Positions 6,603-13,614 of a DNA stretch of 13,614 bases are shown here, piece by piece. Below the pieces are notes generated by a model. That model made no database searches, was not told where the DNA came from, and saw only the letters and a program-made list of their open reading frames with translations. Position 1 is the first letter of the stretch. Each line of letters opens with the position of its first letter. The translations under genes and the position numbers were made by a program. Origin of the DNA: Limisphaerales bacterium (GTDB lineage: Bacteria > Verrucomicrobiota > Verrucomicrobiia > Limisphaerales > UBA11358); the NCBI GenBank assembly GCA_003133815.1, contig PKZR01000459.1, positions 1 to 13,614 of the forward strand, given 5' to 3'.

Positions 6603-7364
6603 ATGATTTACGAAATTGAGATCACCTGGCGCACCCTCCGGCGGGAGGGATTCGGCCCGTTTTTCTGGCGGGCAGGCATTTATCTCCGGCAGCTTGCGAA
6701 GGGATTTTATTTTCTCTTCATCCCTCTGCCGCGCAGTCGGGATACCGGGGAGCTTGTGAATTTCAGCTTTCACGCGGCGGGCGGCCTGTTGCAGATGGCG
6801 CAAGCGCGCTCTGAAATCATGGGGCTCACCGGGCTTGTCCGCGAGCGCCAGCCCAAGACAATCGTTGAAATCGGCACCGCGCACGGTGGCACCTTGTTTT
6901 TGTGGTGCCGGCTCGCGCATCCCAACGCCACTATCATCAGCCTGGATCTGCCCGGCGGAATCCACGGCGGCGGCTACCCGTATTGGAAGACGATGATTTA
7001 CCGGCGGTTTCCACTCGCCACGCAAAAATTGCAACTGTTGCGCGGCGACTCGCACAAGCCTGAAATGCTTGCGCAGCTCAAAAGCCTTTTGCCCGGGGAC
7101 GGCAAGGTGGATTATCTTTTCATAGACGGCGACCATACTTATGAGGGCGTGAAGTCCGATTTTGACATGTATTCGGGACTGGTGCGCGAGGGCGGGCTGA
7201 TCGCCTTTCACGACATCTGCAAACATCCGGAACAATTGAACTGTCATGTGGACCGCTACTGGCAGGAAGTGAAAAGTAAGTATCGCGCCAGTGAATTTGT
7301 CGAAGACCCGAACCAGGGCGGTTTTGGCATCGGCATCGTTGAAGTCGAAAAAAGCGGAGATTAA
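6603..7364 (+). CDS. CmcI/rhamnosyl O-methyltransferase-like class I SAM methyltransferase
   Basis: 253 residues from ATG at 6603. SAM motif I is IVEIGTAHGGT at 87-97, the form typical of the CmcI / rhamnosyl-O-methyltransferase group. It is followed by ISLDLPGG 112-119, LLRGDSH 145-151 and the metal and active-site region FIDGDHTYEGVKSD at 173-186, then GGLIAFHD 197-204. Residues 1-60 are basic and partly hydrophobic (near 31-42) and may help recruit it to the membrane. Related proteins O-methylate sugars of glycolipids or act on beta-lactam precursors; in a glycan locus a sugar hydroxyl is the likely target. The next gene starts 6 bases after the stop, so the two are almost surely co-transcribed from the promoter at 6535. 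The acceptor is unknown. Confidence 0.82.
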   Translation: MIYEIEITWRTLRREGFGPFFWRAGIYLRQLAKGFYFLFIPLPRSRDTGELVNFSFHAAGGLLQMAQARSEIMGLTGLVRERQPKTIVEIGTAHGGTLFLWCRLAHPNATIISLDLPGGIHGGGYPYWKTMIYRRFPLATQKLQLLRGDSHKPEMLAQLKSLLPGDGKVDYLFIDGDHTYEGVKSDFDMYSGLVREGGLIAFHDICKHPEQLNCHVDRYWQEVKSKYRASEFVEDPNQGGFGIGIVEVEKSGD

Positions 7365-7370
7365 AATTTG

Positions 7371-10079
7371 ATGAAAACCCAAAAAGGAGTTTCTGCGATC
7401 AACCCCGGCTGGCTGGCCGCCGGACTCCTTCTCGTCGTGCTCGTGCTGTTTTTCTGGCGCAGCTTCATGCCCGGCTACGTCCATTTTTCCAACGACGGCC
7501 CGCTGGCCCAGCAAAACTCCGCGTGGCTGCAGCTTCCCGGCGCCTTCACCGGCTCATGGGCCGACCTGAACGTCATCGGCTTCAACGGCGGAACCTACAC
7601 CTTCAGCATCAGCGCGCTGATCAAATGGCTGCTGGGACCGGTCGGCTATTCCAAATTTTTCACCCCGGCCGCGCTGTTCATACTCGGCCTCGGGGCGTGG
7701 ACCTTTTTCCGGCAGCTCAAACTCTCGCCGCTGGCCGCAATGCTCGGCGCGCTGGCCGCAATGCTCAACACCTCGTTTTTCTCGAACGCCTGCTGGGGCA
7801 CGGCCGCCCAGCAAATTGCCGTAGGCATGGGGTTTTTTGCGCTGGCGCTCGTTGTCGCCAGCACCAGCGCGAAACCCTGGTTCATCCGATGGATACATCT
7901 GGCTCTGGCCGGCCTTTGCGTGGGCGTCAACGTGATGGAGGCTGCGGACATCGGGGCGCTATTAAGCATACTGGTCGCGGCGTTTGTTTTTTACATGTCG
8001 GTGACTGATGAGAACGGTACGACCAGCGGGAATTTTTTCAGCGGCGTCAGCCGCGTGGCCGTCGTGGCCGTTTTCGCCGGATTCATCGCACTGCAAGTGG
8101 TTCTTTCGCTGATTGGCACAAACATCCAGGGCGTGGCTGGAACGGCGCAGGACACGGAGACAAAAGCGAGGCAATGGGACTGGGCCACACAATGGAGCCT
8201 CCCAAAAAAAGAGACATTCAGCATTTTTATTCCCGGCCTGTTTGGATACAAAATGGACACGCCTAATTACATGCCTCCCTCCTTGCAGGACGCCTATCGC
8301 GGCGGAGCATATTGGGGCGGCCTGGGGCGCGACCCCGTGAACGACCGTTTCTTTGACAGCGGCGGTCAAGGTTCCCTGCCTGATCCACAATGGATCCGTC
8401 AGACCGGAAGCAATTATTACTGCGGAATCCTGGTGATTCTCCTCGCGGCGTGGACCGTCGCACAATCGTTCCGCCGAAAAAATTCCCCGTTCACTTCTTC
8501 GCAAAAAAAATCCATCTGGTTCTGGACAGCGGTCCTGTTTGCGTGCCTGCTGTTCGCATGGGGAAGATATGCGCCCTTTTATGCACTGCTCTACAAACTG
8601 CCGTATTTCTCCACCATCCGAAACCCGGACAAGTTCCTCATCTTTTTATCCTGGGCAGTTGTGATTTTGTTCGCCTACGGTATCCACGCGTTGAGCCAAC
8701 GCCATCTGAACGGCACGGTTGCAAAATCCACCGGCCCGGCCACGCAGCCCAAAAACTGGTGGGCGAAAGCGGGCGGTTTCGACCGCATGTGGATTTTCTC
8801 CTGCGCCGCAGTCGTCGGCATCGGCCTGATTGGCTGGTTCGTCTATGCTTCAGAAAAACCAAACCTCATCCGTTACCTTCAAATGGTTCAAGCTCCCGGC
8901 GATGCAAACGACGTAGCCGCGTTCAGCATCAGGCAGTGCGGCTGGTTCGTTTTGCTTTTCACGCTGGCGGCGGGCCTTGTCGCGCTGGTCAGCGTCGGAG
9001 TGTTTTCCGGAAAACGCGCGAAGATGGGTGGATTTTTGCTCGGCCTCTTCCTCGTCTTTGATCTGGGCCGCGCCGACCTGCCGTTTGTCATCCACTGGGA
9101 TTATTTCCAAAAATACGAAATCGGCTCGCTTAATCCCGTCGAGACTTTTCTGATGGACAAACCCTATGAGCACCGCGTCGCACGCCTGCCGTTCGAATGG
9201 CCGAAGCAGTTTGATTTGTTTAGCCAGATTTACGGCATCGAATGGACCCAGCAGCATTATCCATATTACAACATCCAGTCGCTGGACCTCATCCAAGGGT
9301 CGCGTTTGCCGGCGGACCTGACGGCATTTGAAGGCGCTTTGGCCGTTCGCGCCGACTCGGACGCATGGCTTTTCCCACGCCTCTGGCAACTGACCAACAC
9401 GCGCTACCTCTTCGGCCCGGCGGGTTATCTCGACTTGCTAAACGCCCAGATTGACCCGGTACAGCATCGTTTCCACATCCTCAAGCGCTTCGACATTGTG
9501 CCCAAGCCAGGAATCACACAGCCGACGCGCCTCGAAGAACTGACCGCCGAACTGAATGACAACGGCCCCTATGCGCTCTTTGAATTCACCGGCGCGCTGC
9601 CCCGCGCCAAACTTTATTCCAACTGGCAGGCCAGCACCAATGACACGGCCAATTTGAAAATGCTCGCCGAAGCGAATTTTGATCCGGCCAAAACCGTTTT
9701 GATTTCCACGCCGCAAAAATACTTGACCGACATTGCAACGAATGAAAACTCCGGCACCGTAGAATTCAAAAGCTACGCGCCGAAGGACATTGTATTCAAC
9801 GCGAATGCCACCTCCCCTTCCGTCCTGTTGCTCAACGACCGATACGATCCCAACTGGCGCGTGACTGTGGATGGAAAACCAACTGACCTGTTGCGCTGCA
9901 ATTTCATCATGCGCGGCGTTTATCTGACGCCTGGCGCACACATCGTGGAATTTCAATTCAGCCTGCCGAACAAGCCGCTTTACGTCACCTTGTCGGCCAT
10001 CGGCGTCGGAATTCTTTTGTGCGGCATACTTTTTGTTGCAAGTCGCCGCCCGAACACGACGTCAGTTCAACGCGTCTGA
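7371..10079 (+). CDS. YfhO-like polytopic membrane protein, probable GT-C glycosyltransferase
   Basis: 902 residues from ATG at 7371; a TTG codon directly before it is in frame, but ATG has GGAG 11 bases upstream (7355-7358). About 13 hydrophobic helices: 14-32, 97-114, 122-138, 145-163, 172-190, 193-211, 229-249, 351-366, 383-398, 421-440, 474-492, 522-566 (two) and 868-890. The first outer loop holds HFSNDG 38-43, so D42 is at the place of the catalytic acid of GT-C enzymes. RNPDKF at 417-422 and the long soluble region 567-867, ending in NDRYDPNWRVTVDGK (822-836) and GVYLTPGAHIVEFQF (849-863), match the C-terminal pattern of YfhO (PF09586). Bacillus subtilis YfhO is involved in glycosylating lipoteichoic acid. 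Here a polyprenyl-phosphate-sugar-dependent transfer to the glycan on the outer side of the inner membrane is plausible but inferred. Confidence 0.82.
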   Translation: MKTQKGVSAINPGWLAAGLLLVVLVLFFWRSFMPGYVHFSNDGPLAQQNSAWLQLPGAFTGSWADLNVIGFNGGTYTFSISALIKWLLGPVGYSKFFTPAALFILGLGAWTFFRQLKLSPLAAMLGALAAMLNTSFFSNACWGTAAQQIAVGMGFFALALVVASTSAKPWFIRWIHLALAGLCVGVNVMEAADIGALLSILVAAFVFYMSVTDENGTTSGNFFSGVSRVAVVAVFAGFIALQVVLSLIGTNIQGVAGTAQDTETKARQWDWATQWSLPKKETFSIFIPGLFGYKMDTPNYMPPSLQDAYRGGAYWGGLGRDPVNDRFFDSGGQGSLPDPQWIRQTGSNYYCGILVILLAAWTVAQSFRRKNSPFTSSQKKSIWFWTAVLFACLLFAWGRYAPFYALLYKLPYFSTIRNPDKFLIFLSWAVVILFAYGIHALSQRHLNGTVAKSTGPATQPKNWWAKAGGFDRMWIFSCAAVVGIGLIGWFVYASEKPNLIRYLQMVQAPGDANDVAAFSIRQCGWFVLLFTLAAGLVALVSVGVFSGKRAKMGGFLLGLFLVFDLGRADLPFVIHWDYFQKYEIGSLNPVETFLMDKPYEHRVARLPFEWPKQFDLFSQIYGIEWTQQHYPYYNIQSLDLIQGSRLPADLTAFEGALAVRADSDAWLFPRLWQLTNTRYLFGPAGYLDLLNAQIDPVQHRFHILKRFDIVPKPGITQPTRLEELTAELNDNGPYALFEFTGALPRAKLYSNWQASTNDTANLKMLAEANFDPAKTVLISTPQKYLTDIATNENSGTVEFKSYAPKDIVFNANATSPSVLLLNDRYDPNWRVTVDGKPTDLLRCNFIMRGVYLTPGAHIVEFQFSLPNKPLYVTLSAIGVGILLCGILFVASRRPNTTSVQRV
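7731..7766 (+). repeat. Short direct repeat inside the YfhO-like gene
   Basis: CTGGCCGCAATGCTC occurs at 7731-7745 and again at 7752-7766, a 21-base period that keeps the frame and encodes LAAMLGALAAML (residues 121-132). It looks like a small in-frame duplication within a transmembrane helix. Confidence 0.7.
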
Positions 10080-10102
10080 CAAAAACTACAAATTTGTCGG
10101 AT
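10074..10102. terminator. Hairpin between convergent genes, possible bidirectional terminator
   Basis: GTCTGACAAA (10074-10083) can pair with TTTGTCGGAT (10093-10102) over a 9-base loop, with two G-U pairs. It spans both stop codons (10077-10079 plus, 10088-10086 minus). Neither side has a real T run, so intrinsic termination is only a possibility. Confidence 0.3.
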
Positions 10103-10847
10103 GATCAAGAAATTCCCAAGTCACCTTGAATTTCCTTGAAATCTCCGACGCGAGCGCCTTCACACCAAACGTCTCCGTCGCGTAATGGCCCACGTAGAAA
10201 ACATTCAGCCCAAGTTCTTCCGCCAACGCATAAGTCCAGTGCGGGCCTTCGCCGGTAATGAAAGTGTCCACGCCCTCAACCGAGGCGAGTTTCAAATCAC
10301 CTCCTGCACCACCGGTCACGACACCGATACGCTCGCAGATGTCTTTGCCGCCTGGAATGATTTTTGGTTTTGCGCCGGTCGCGCGCTCCAGCTCGACCGC
10401 CAGTTCCGCACGGGAAATTTTGGCGTGCGATTGAAAGCCGATGGTTTGTCCATGGGTTTCAAAAAACGGCTTCAGCTTTTTCAATCCGAGCGCGGCGCAA
10501 AGTTGCGCGTTGTTTCCGAGTTTGGGATGCGCGTCGAGAGGCAGGTGTGAGCTGTAAACCGCCAAATTATTTTCTATCAGCAATTTTAACAGTTCGTAAT
10601 TTTTCCCCGTCCACGGCTGTCGCGGACTCCAGAATAATCCGTGATGCACAATCAACAAATCCGCCTTCGCAGCAACCGCCAGTTTTGCCGTGGCAAGACT
10701 TGCGTCCACGGCGGCGGCGATTTTTTCGACCGCGCCGGAATTCTCCACCTGCAATCCGTTCGCTGAGCCATCGTAATCGTCGAATCCACGCGTGTGAAGA
10801 ATTTTGTCGCAATGGACGACGATATTTTGGAGCGAAGCGTTCGGCAT
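10086..10847 (-). CDS. Nif3/YbgI family dinuclear metal-centre protein
   Basis: 253 residues from ATG at 10847, normal for the bacterial short form. The five metal ligands of the Nif3 family are all visible: HH 68-69 in LLIVHHGLFW, D105 in HLPLDAHP, and H221 and E225 in GHYATE. Also present are DGSANGLQVE near 26-35 and FITGEGPHW 196-204. Members form toroidal hexamers with two metal ions per subunit in the cytoplasm. They are often labelled GTP cyclohydrolase 1 type 2, but the physiological reaction is not settled. The gene converges on the YfhO-like gene with 6 bases between stop codons and diverges from speA over 118 bases. The neighbours give no clear functional link. No ribosome site is seen before the start. 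Confidence 0.93.
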   Translation of the reverse strand: MPNASLQNIVVHCDKILHTRGFDDYDGSANGLQVENSGAVEKIAAAVDASLATAKLAVAAKADLLIVHHGLFWSPRQPWTGKNYELLKLLIENNLAVYSSHLPLDAHPKLGNNAQLCAALGLKKLKPFFETHGQTIGFQSHAKISRAELAVELERATGAKPKIIPGGKDICERIGVVTGGAGGDLKLASVEGVDTFITGEGPHWTYALAEELGLNVFYVGHYATETFGVKALASEISRKFKVTWEFLDHPTNL

Positions 10848-10867
10848 GGCGCGATGAAAACAAATTT

Positions 10868-10873
10868 TTTATA
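10868..10873 (-). promoter_or_regulatory. Candidate -10 box for the Nif3-type gene
   Basis: TATAAA on the minus strand, 20 bases before ATG at 10847, in an AT-rich stretch. No good -35 at standard spacing was found. Confidence 0.3.
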
Positions 10874-10894
10874 AACTGCAAAGCCTGAAGCGCG

Positions 10895-10907
10895 TGAAAA
10901 ATTTTCA
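10895..10907. promoter_or_regulatory. Palindrome in the nif3-type/speA divergent gap, possible operator
   Basis: TGAAAAATTTTCA is a perfect 6+1+6 palindrome lying between the two divergent candidate -10 boxes (10868-10873 minus, 10939-10944 plus). It is upstream of both expected start points, so it could serve a regulator of either gene. A chance AT-rich palindrome cannot be excluded. Confidence 0.3.
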
Positions 10908-10938
10908 TCCCGCTTGTTGCTTTCTGCGTGTGGAGTTT

Positions 10939-10944
10939 TATAGT
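10939..10944 (+). promoter_or_regulatory. Candidate -10 box for speA
   Basis: TATAGT (5 of 6) lies 21 bases before the speA ATG. A poor -35 (TTGCTT, 16-base spacer) precedes it, so the promoter may depend on an activator or on another box. Confidence 0.4.
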
Positions 10945-10965
10945 TCGCTCGTTTGAACCATTGAG

Positions 10966-12906
10966 ATGAGCAATCCGAACAATGACGCGCCTGCATGGAG
11001 CATCGAATCCGCCCGCGCGCTTTACAACATAACCCGCTGGGGTGCGAAGTATTTTGACATCAACGACACCGGCCATGTCGTCGCCAAACCGTTGCAGGAC
11101 GCCGGCGCGACCGTGGACCTCACCGACGTGATTGAGGAGGCGAAAGGCCGCGGGTTGAAATTTCCTTTGCTGATCCGTTTTCAAGACATTTTGCGGCATC
11201 GCGTCGAGGCCATCAACAAGGCATTTCAAAATTCCATCGCGGAGTTTAATTATCAGGGAAAATATCGCGGCGTGTTTCCGATCAAGGTGAACCAGTTGCG
11301 CGAAGTCGTGGAGGAAATTTTGGACGCGGGCAAGCCGTTTGAGTTCGGCCTCGAAGTCGGCAGCAAGCCGGAATTGTTCGCCGGCCTCGCGCTGCAAAAC
11401 CAGCAGGGCTGCCTCATCGTTTGCAACGGCTACAAGGATTCCGAGTTCATCAAGATGGCGCTGCTCGGCATCAAGCTCGGCAAAAAAGTCATCATGATCG
11501 TCGAGAAACTCGAGGAATTGAAACAGATCATTTCCGTTTCGCGGCAGCTTGGCGTCGAGCCGCTCATCGGCATCCGCGCGCGGTTGTTGAGCAAGGGCGC
11601 GGGCAAATGGGCCGAGAGCGGCGGTGAAAACGCGAAGTTCGGCTTGAGCACCGTCGAGCTTTTGACGGCGACGGAATTGTTGAAGGCGGAAAATCTTGGC
11701 CATTGCCTGAAACTGCTGCACTTTCACATCGGCTCACAGGTGCCGGACATTTTGACCGTAAAAAAAGCGGTTCAGGAAGCTGCGCGTTTTTACGCGAAGC
11801 TGAACAAGATGGGTTTCCCGATTGAGTTTGTGGACGTCGGCGGCGGACTCGGCGTGGATTACGACGGCTCGCGCAGCGCGTTTGATTCTTCGACAAACTA
11901 CACTTTGCAGGAATACACGAACGACATCGTTTATTACATCGCCGACGTTTGCAACGCCGAGAAAGTGCCGCACCCGACCATCATCAGCGAAAGCGGACGC
12001 GCCATCGTCGCGCATCACAGCGTGCTGATCGTGGAAGTTTTTGGCGCGATTGAAAAAATCCGTCCGGGCGACGCCTTCAAATATGGCGACAGCGAACACG
12101 CGCTCGTGAAGGAACTGCTCGACATCAAAAAAAATCTCTCGAAGGCGAACAAGCTTGAGGCGTTTCACGACGCGCAGGAACGCAAGGAAGACGCGCAGCA
12201 GATGTTTGCGCTCGGCATGCTCGATTTGCCGGACAAGGCGCGCATCGAAAATCTTTATTGGGAGATCAGCCAGGAAGTCGTCACAAGCTTTCGCGGCCAA
12301 GCGTATGTGCCGGAGGAAATCCGCAAGCTCGAAGACACTCTCGCCGACCAATACCTTTGCAATTTTTCCGTATTCCAGTCGCTCCTCGATCACTGGGCGC
12401 TGGGACAATTATTTCCCATCATGCCGGTCTCGCGCTTGAACGAACGCCCGACGCGCGAGGCGACGTTGGTGGACATCACCTGCGATTCGGACGGACAGGT
12501 CAACAAATTCATTGACCTGCGAGACGTGCGCGACACTTTGCCGCTGCACGAACTGGTTGCTAATGGCAACGGCAAACCCGAACCGTATTTCATCGGATTT
12601 TTTCTGATGGGTGCTTATCAGGACATCATGGGCGACCTGCACAATCTTTTTGGCCGCGTTAACGAAGTCCACGTCTTCCTCGAACCCGACGAGCCGACCG
12701 GCTATTACATCGAGGAAGTCATCGAGGGCGACACCGTCATCCACTCGCTCACCGCCGTGCAATACGACGAGAACGAACTCAAACGCCAGATGAAGGCGCA
12801 GATGGATGAAGCCATCAAATCCGACCGGATGAAACCGTCCGAAGCCATGCGCCTGCTGGATGATTACGAACGCGGTCTCAAGGCTTACACTTATCTTTCA
12901 TTTTGA
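10966..12906 (+). CDS. speA: Biosynthetic arginine decarboxylase (PLP-dependent)
   Basis: 646 residues, the usual length of SpeA. It decarboxylates L-arginine to agmatine in the cytoplasm, opening the agmatine route to putrescine and spermidine. The fold type III barrel carries the PLP lysine K107 in GVFPIKVNQ, the HFHIGSQ strand at 252-258, the glycine-rich phosphate loop VDVGGGLGVDYDG 289-301 and ESGRAIVAHH 342-351. The beta domain contains DITCDSDG 503-510, with C506 as the active-site cysteine contributed across the dimer. N-terminal WSIESARALYNITRWG (11-26) is also characteristic. ATG at 10966 matches the family N-terminus; no Shine-Dalgarno precedes it. The stop overlaps the TTG start of the following membrane-protein gene by 4 bases. 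No defect is seen. Confidence 0.97.
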   Translation: MSNPNNDAPAWSIESARALYNITRWGAKYFDINDTGHVVAKPLQDAGATVDLTDVIEEAKGRGLKFPLLIRFQDILRHRVEAINKAFQNSIAEFNYQGKYRGVFPIKVNQLREVVEEILDAGKPFEFGLEVGSKPELFAGLALQNQQGCLIVCNGYKDSEFIKMALLGIKLGKKVIMIVEKLEELKQIISVSRQLGVEPLIGIRARLLSKGAGKWAESGGENAKFGLSTVELLTATELLKAENLGHCLKLLHFHIGSQVPDILTVKKAVQEAARFYAKLNKMGFPIEFVDVGGGLGVDYDGSRSAFDSSTNYTLQEYTNDIVYYIADVCNAEKVPHPTIISESGRAIVAHHSVLIVEVFGAIEKIRPGDAFKYGDSEHALVKELLDIKKNLSKANKLEAFHDAQERKEDAQQMFALGMLDLPDKARIENLYWEISQEVVTSFRGQAYVPEEIRKLEDTLADQYLCNFSVFQSLLDHWALGQLFPIMPVSRLNERPTREATLVDITCDSDGQVNKFIDLRDVRDTLPLHELVANGNGKPEPYFIGFFLMGAYQDIMGDLHNLFGRVNEVHVFLEPDEPTGYYIEEVIEGDTVIHSLTAVQYDENELKRQMKAQMDEAIKSDRMKPSEAMRLLDDYERGLKAYTYLSF

Positions 12907-13614
12907 CCGAATCGCAAAATCCATACGCCCGAAGTGACGCCGAACTGCTCCGCTCGCTCGGCAGGCTCGCCCGCGGATTGTCCGCGCTTTTCTGGGGACT
13001 GCCTGCGGCGTTGATTGTCTGCGCGGAAACAGCGCGCATTGAATTGCTCAAGCCAATTGGAATTGTCCCCGCGATCGCGGCAAACGCGCTGCTGCTGTTC
13101 GGCCTCTGGCAGATGGGCAGCTTCCAAAAACAGGAACGCCCTTGGCGCAACGCGCTCGACCGCGCGAAACTGCTCGGCCTCGTCAACCTCGGCCTCTGCC
13201 CGTTTTTATTTTTTGAAAATAAAATGCCGGACCAGCTTTTTTTCCGCGCGGCGGTTTTCGTGCTTGTTTTGTCAGGGCTGCTTTTTTTGTTCAACCTTAA
13301 CTTCGTCATCAAACAGCTTGGCGCAATGCTGCCTGACGAAACTTTGCGCCAGGAAACGCGCCAGTTCACCGTACTTAACCGCTGGCTGCTCGTCGGCTGG
13401 GTGACATTCCTTGCAGCTTCAATTGCCATTCCTCAGACTCTTGATTTGGGCGGACAATTTCATCTGCCTGAAAATTTCGACCCGAAAATTTTATTTTTGC
13501 TGCAACACGTGGAAACCGCCGTCCTGCTTTTCCTCGGACTCGCGCCTCTGGCCATCACCATGGCGCTGATCTGGAAAACCAAGGAAACCATTCTCGACAG
13601 CGTTTTTGGCTCGC
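12903..13614 (+). CDS. Six-helix membrane protein of unknown function, C-terminus cut by window edge
   Basis: From TTG at 12903 the frame is open to the window end (237 codons). The previous in-frame stop is at 12861-12863 and there is no ATG until 13113, which would remove the first helix. The TTG lies in TTGA (12903-12906), overlapping the speA stop, so translation is probably coupled. The product begins with TESQNPYARSDAELLRSLG, polar, followed by hydrophobic helices near residues 26-43, 52-73, 88-101, 110-135, 160-178 and 200-224. Both the helix pattern and the open frame support a real gene. I do not recognise the family and propose no function. Its link to polyamine metabolism rests only on position. 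Confidence 0.7.
   Translation, partial: MTESQNPYARSDAELLRSLGRLARGLSALFWGLPAALIVCAETARIELLKPIGIVPAIAANALLLFGLWQMGSFQKQERPWRNALDRAKLLGLVNLGLCPFLFFENKMPDQLFFRAAVFVLVLSGLLFLFNLNFVIKQLGAMLPDETLRQETRQFTVLNRWLLVGWVTFLAASIAIPQTLDLGGQFHLPENFDPKILFLLQHVETAVLLFLGLAPLAITMALIWKTKETILDSVFGS

Noticed and set aside
6543..7514. 323-codon minus-strand frame opposite the CmcI-like gene
   Set aside because: It runs across the promoter, the methyltransferase and the start of the YfhO-like gene, and has no domain signature.
7731..7766. 21-base tandem repeat as a possible phase-variation tract
   Set aside because: The period is a multiple of three and there are only two copies, so slippage would not shift the frame.
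10567..11727. Long open frame on the minus strand (386 codons) opposite speA
   Set aside because: It is antisense to the well-conserved speA frame and overlaps the Nif3-type gene out of frame. Its product is Arg/Gln-rich with no family signature, so it is a codon-bias shadow.
12878..13429. 183-codon minus-strand frame near the right edge
   Set aside because: The plus strand encodes a coherent six-helix membrane protein here. The antisense product is a Ser/Arg-rich shadow.
1..13614. tRNA, rRNA, insertion sequences, CRISPR or attachment sites
   Set aside because: No regularly spaced repeats, transposase motifs, terminal inverted repeats or cloverleaf-like sequences were found by eye. Almost all of the window is coding.

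Overview
The window looks like part of a surface-glycan (O-antigen, capsule or exopolysaccharide) locus followed by two housekeeping genes. The source is probably a Gram-negative bacterium. The moderately high G+C, the near absence of Shine-Dalgarno sequences, the TTGAC-N17-TA(G/T)NNT style promoters and the gene mix would fit Verrucomicrobiota (Pedosphaera/Limisphaerales type). That assignment is an inference from style, not a marker-based one. No RNA gene, mobile element or CRISPR array was seen.

Left block, minus strand (1-2660). Transcription runs right to left through a family 4 glycosyltransferase (1485-2660), a TylF-type Mg-dependent O-methyltransferase (492-1361) and the first 137 codons of a left-handed beta-helix acyltransferase (1-412, cut by the window edge). 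The TylF-type gene has its own strong-looking promoter, whose -35 box overlaps the stop codon of the glycosyltransferase. A likely rho-independent terminator follows it.

Central block, plus strand (2758-6452). An RmlD-type ketoreductase, an RmlC-type cupin epimerase, a TcaB9/TylCIII-type sugar C-methyltransferase and a family 2 glycosyltransferase are packed head to tail, with gaps of 21 and 9 bases and one 4-base ATGA overlap. C-methylation, epimerisation and 4-ketoreduction are the late steps used to make 3-C-methyl deoxysugars (mycarose and virenose types). The following GT2 is a natural candidate to transfer the product. The dTDP-sugar entry enzymes (RmlA, RmlB, sugar dehydratases) are not in the window.

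Third block, plus strand (6603-10079). A CmcI/rhamnosyl-O-methyltransferase-like enzyme and a 902-residue polytopic YfhO-type protein (GT-C fold) lie behind a good sigma70-like promoter. This promoter shares an extended upstream element with the promoter of the other O-methyltransferase gene. Acylation, one C-methylation, two O-methylations and three glycosyltransferase-type proteins point to a heavily decorated, rather hydrophobic glycan.

Right block (10086-13614). A Nif3/YbgI-type dinuclear metal protein (minus) converges on the YfhO gene and diverges from speA (biosynthetic arginine decarboxylase, plus). The speA stop codon overlaps a probable TTG start of a six-helix membrane protein that runs off the window. 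These genes look unrelated to the glycan locus and mark its right-hand end.
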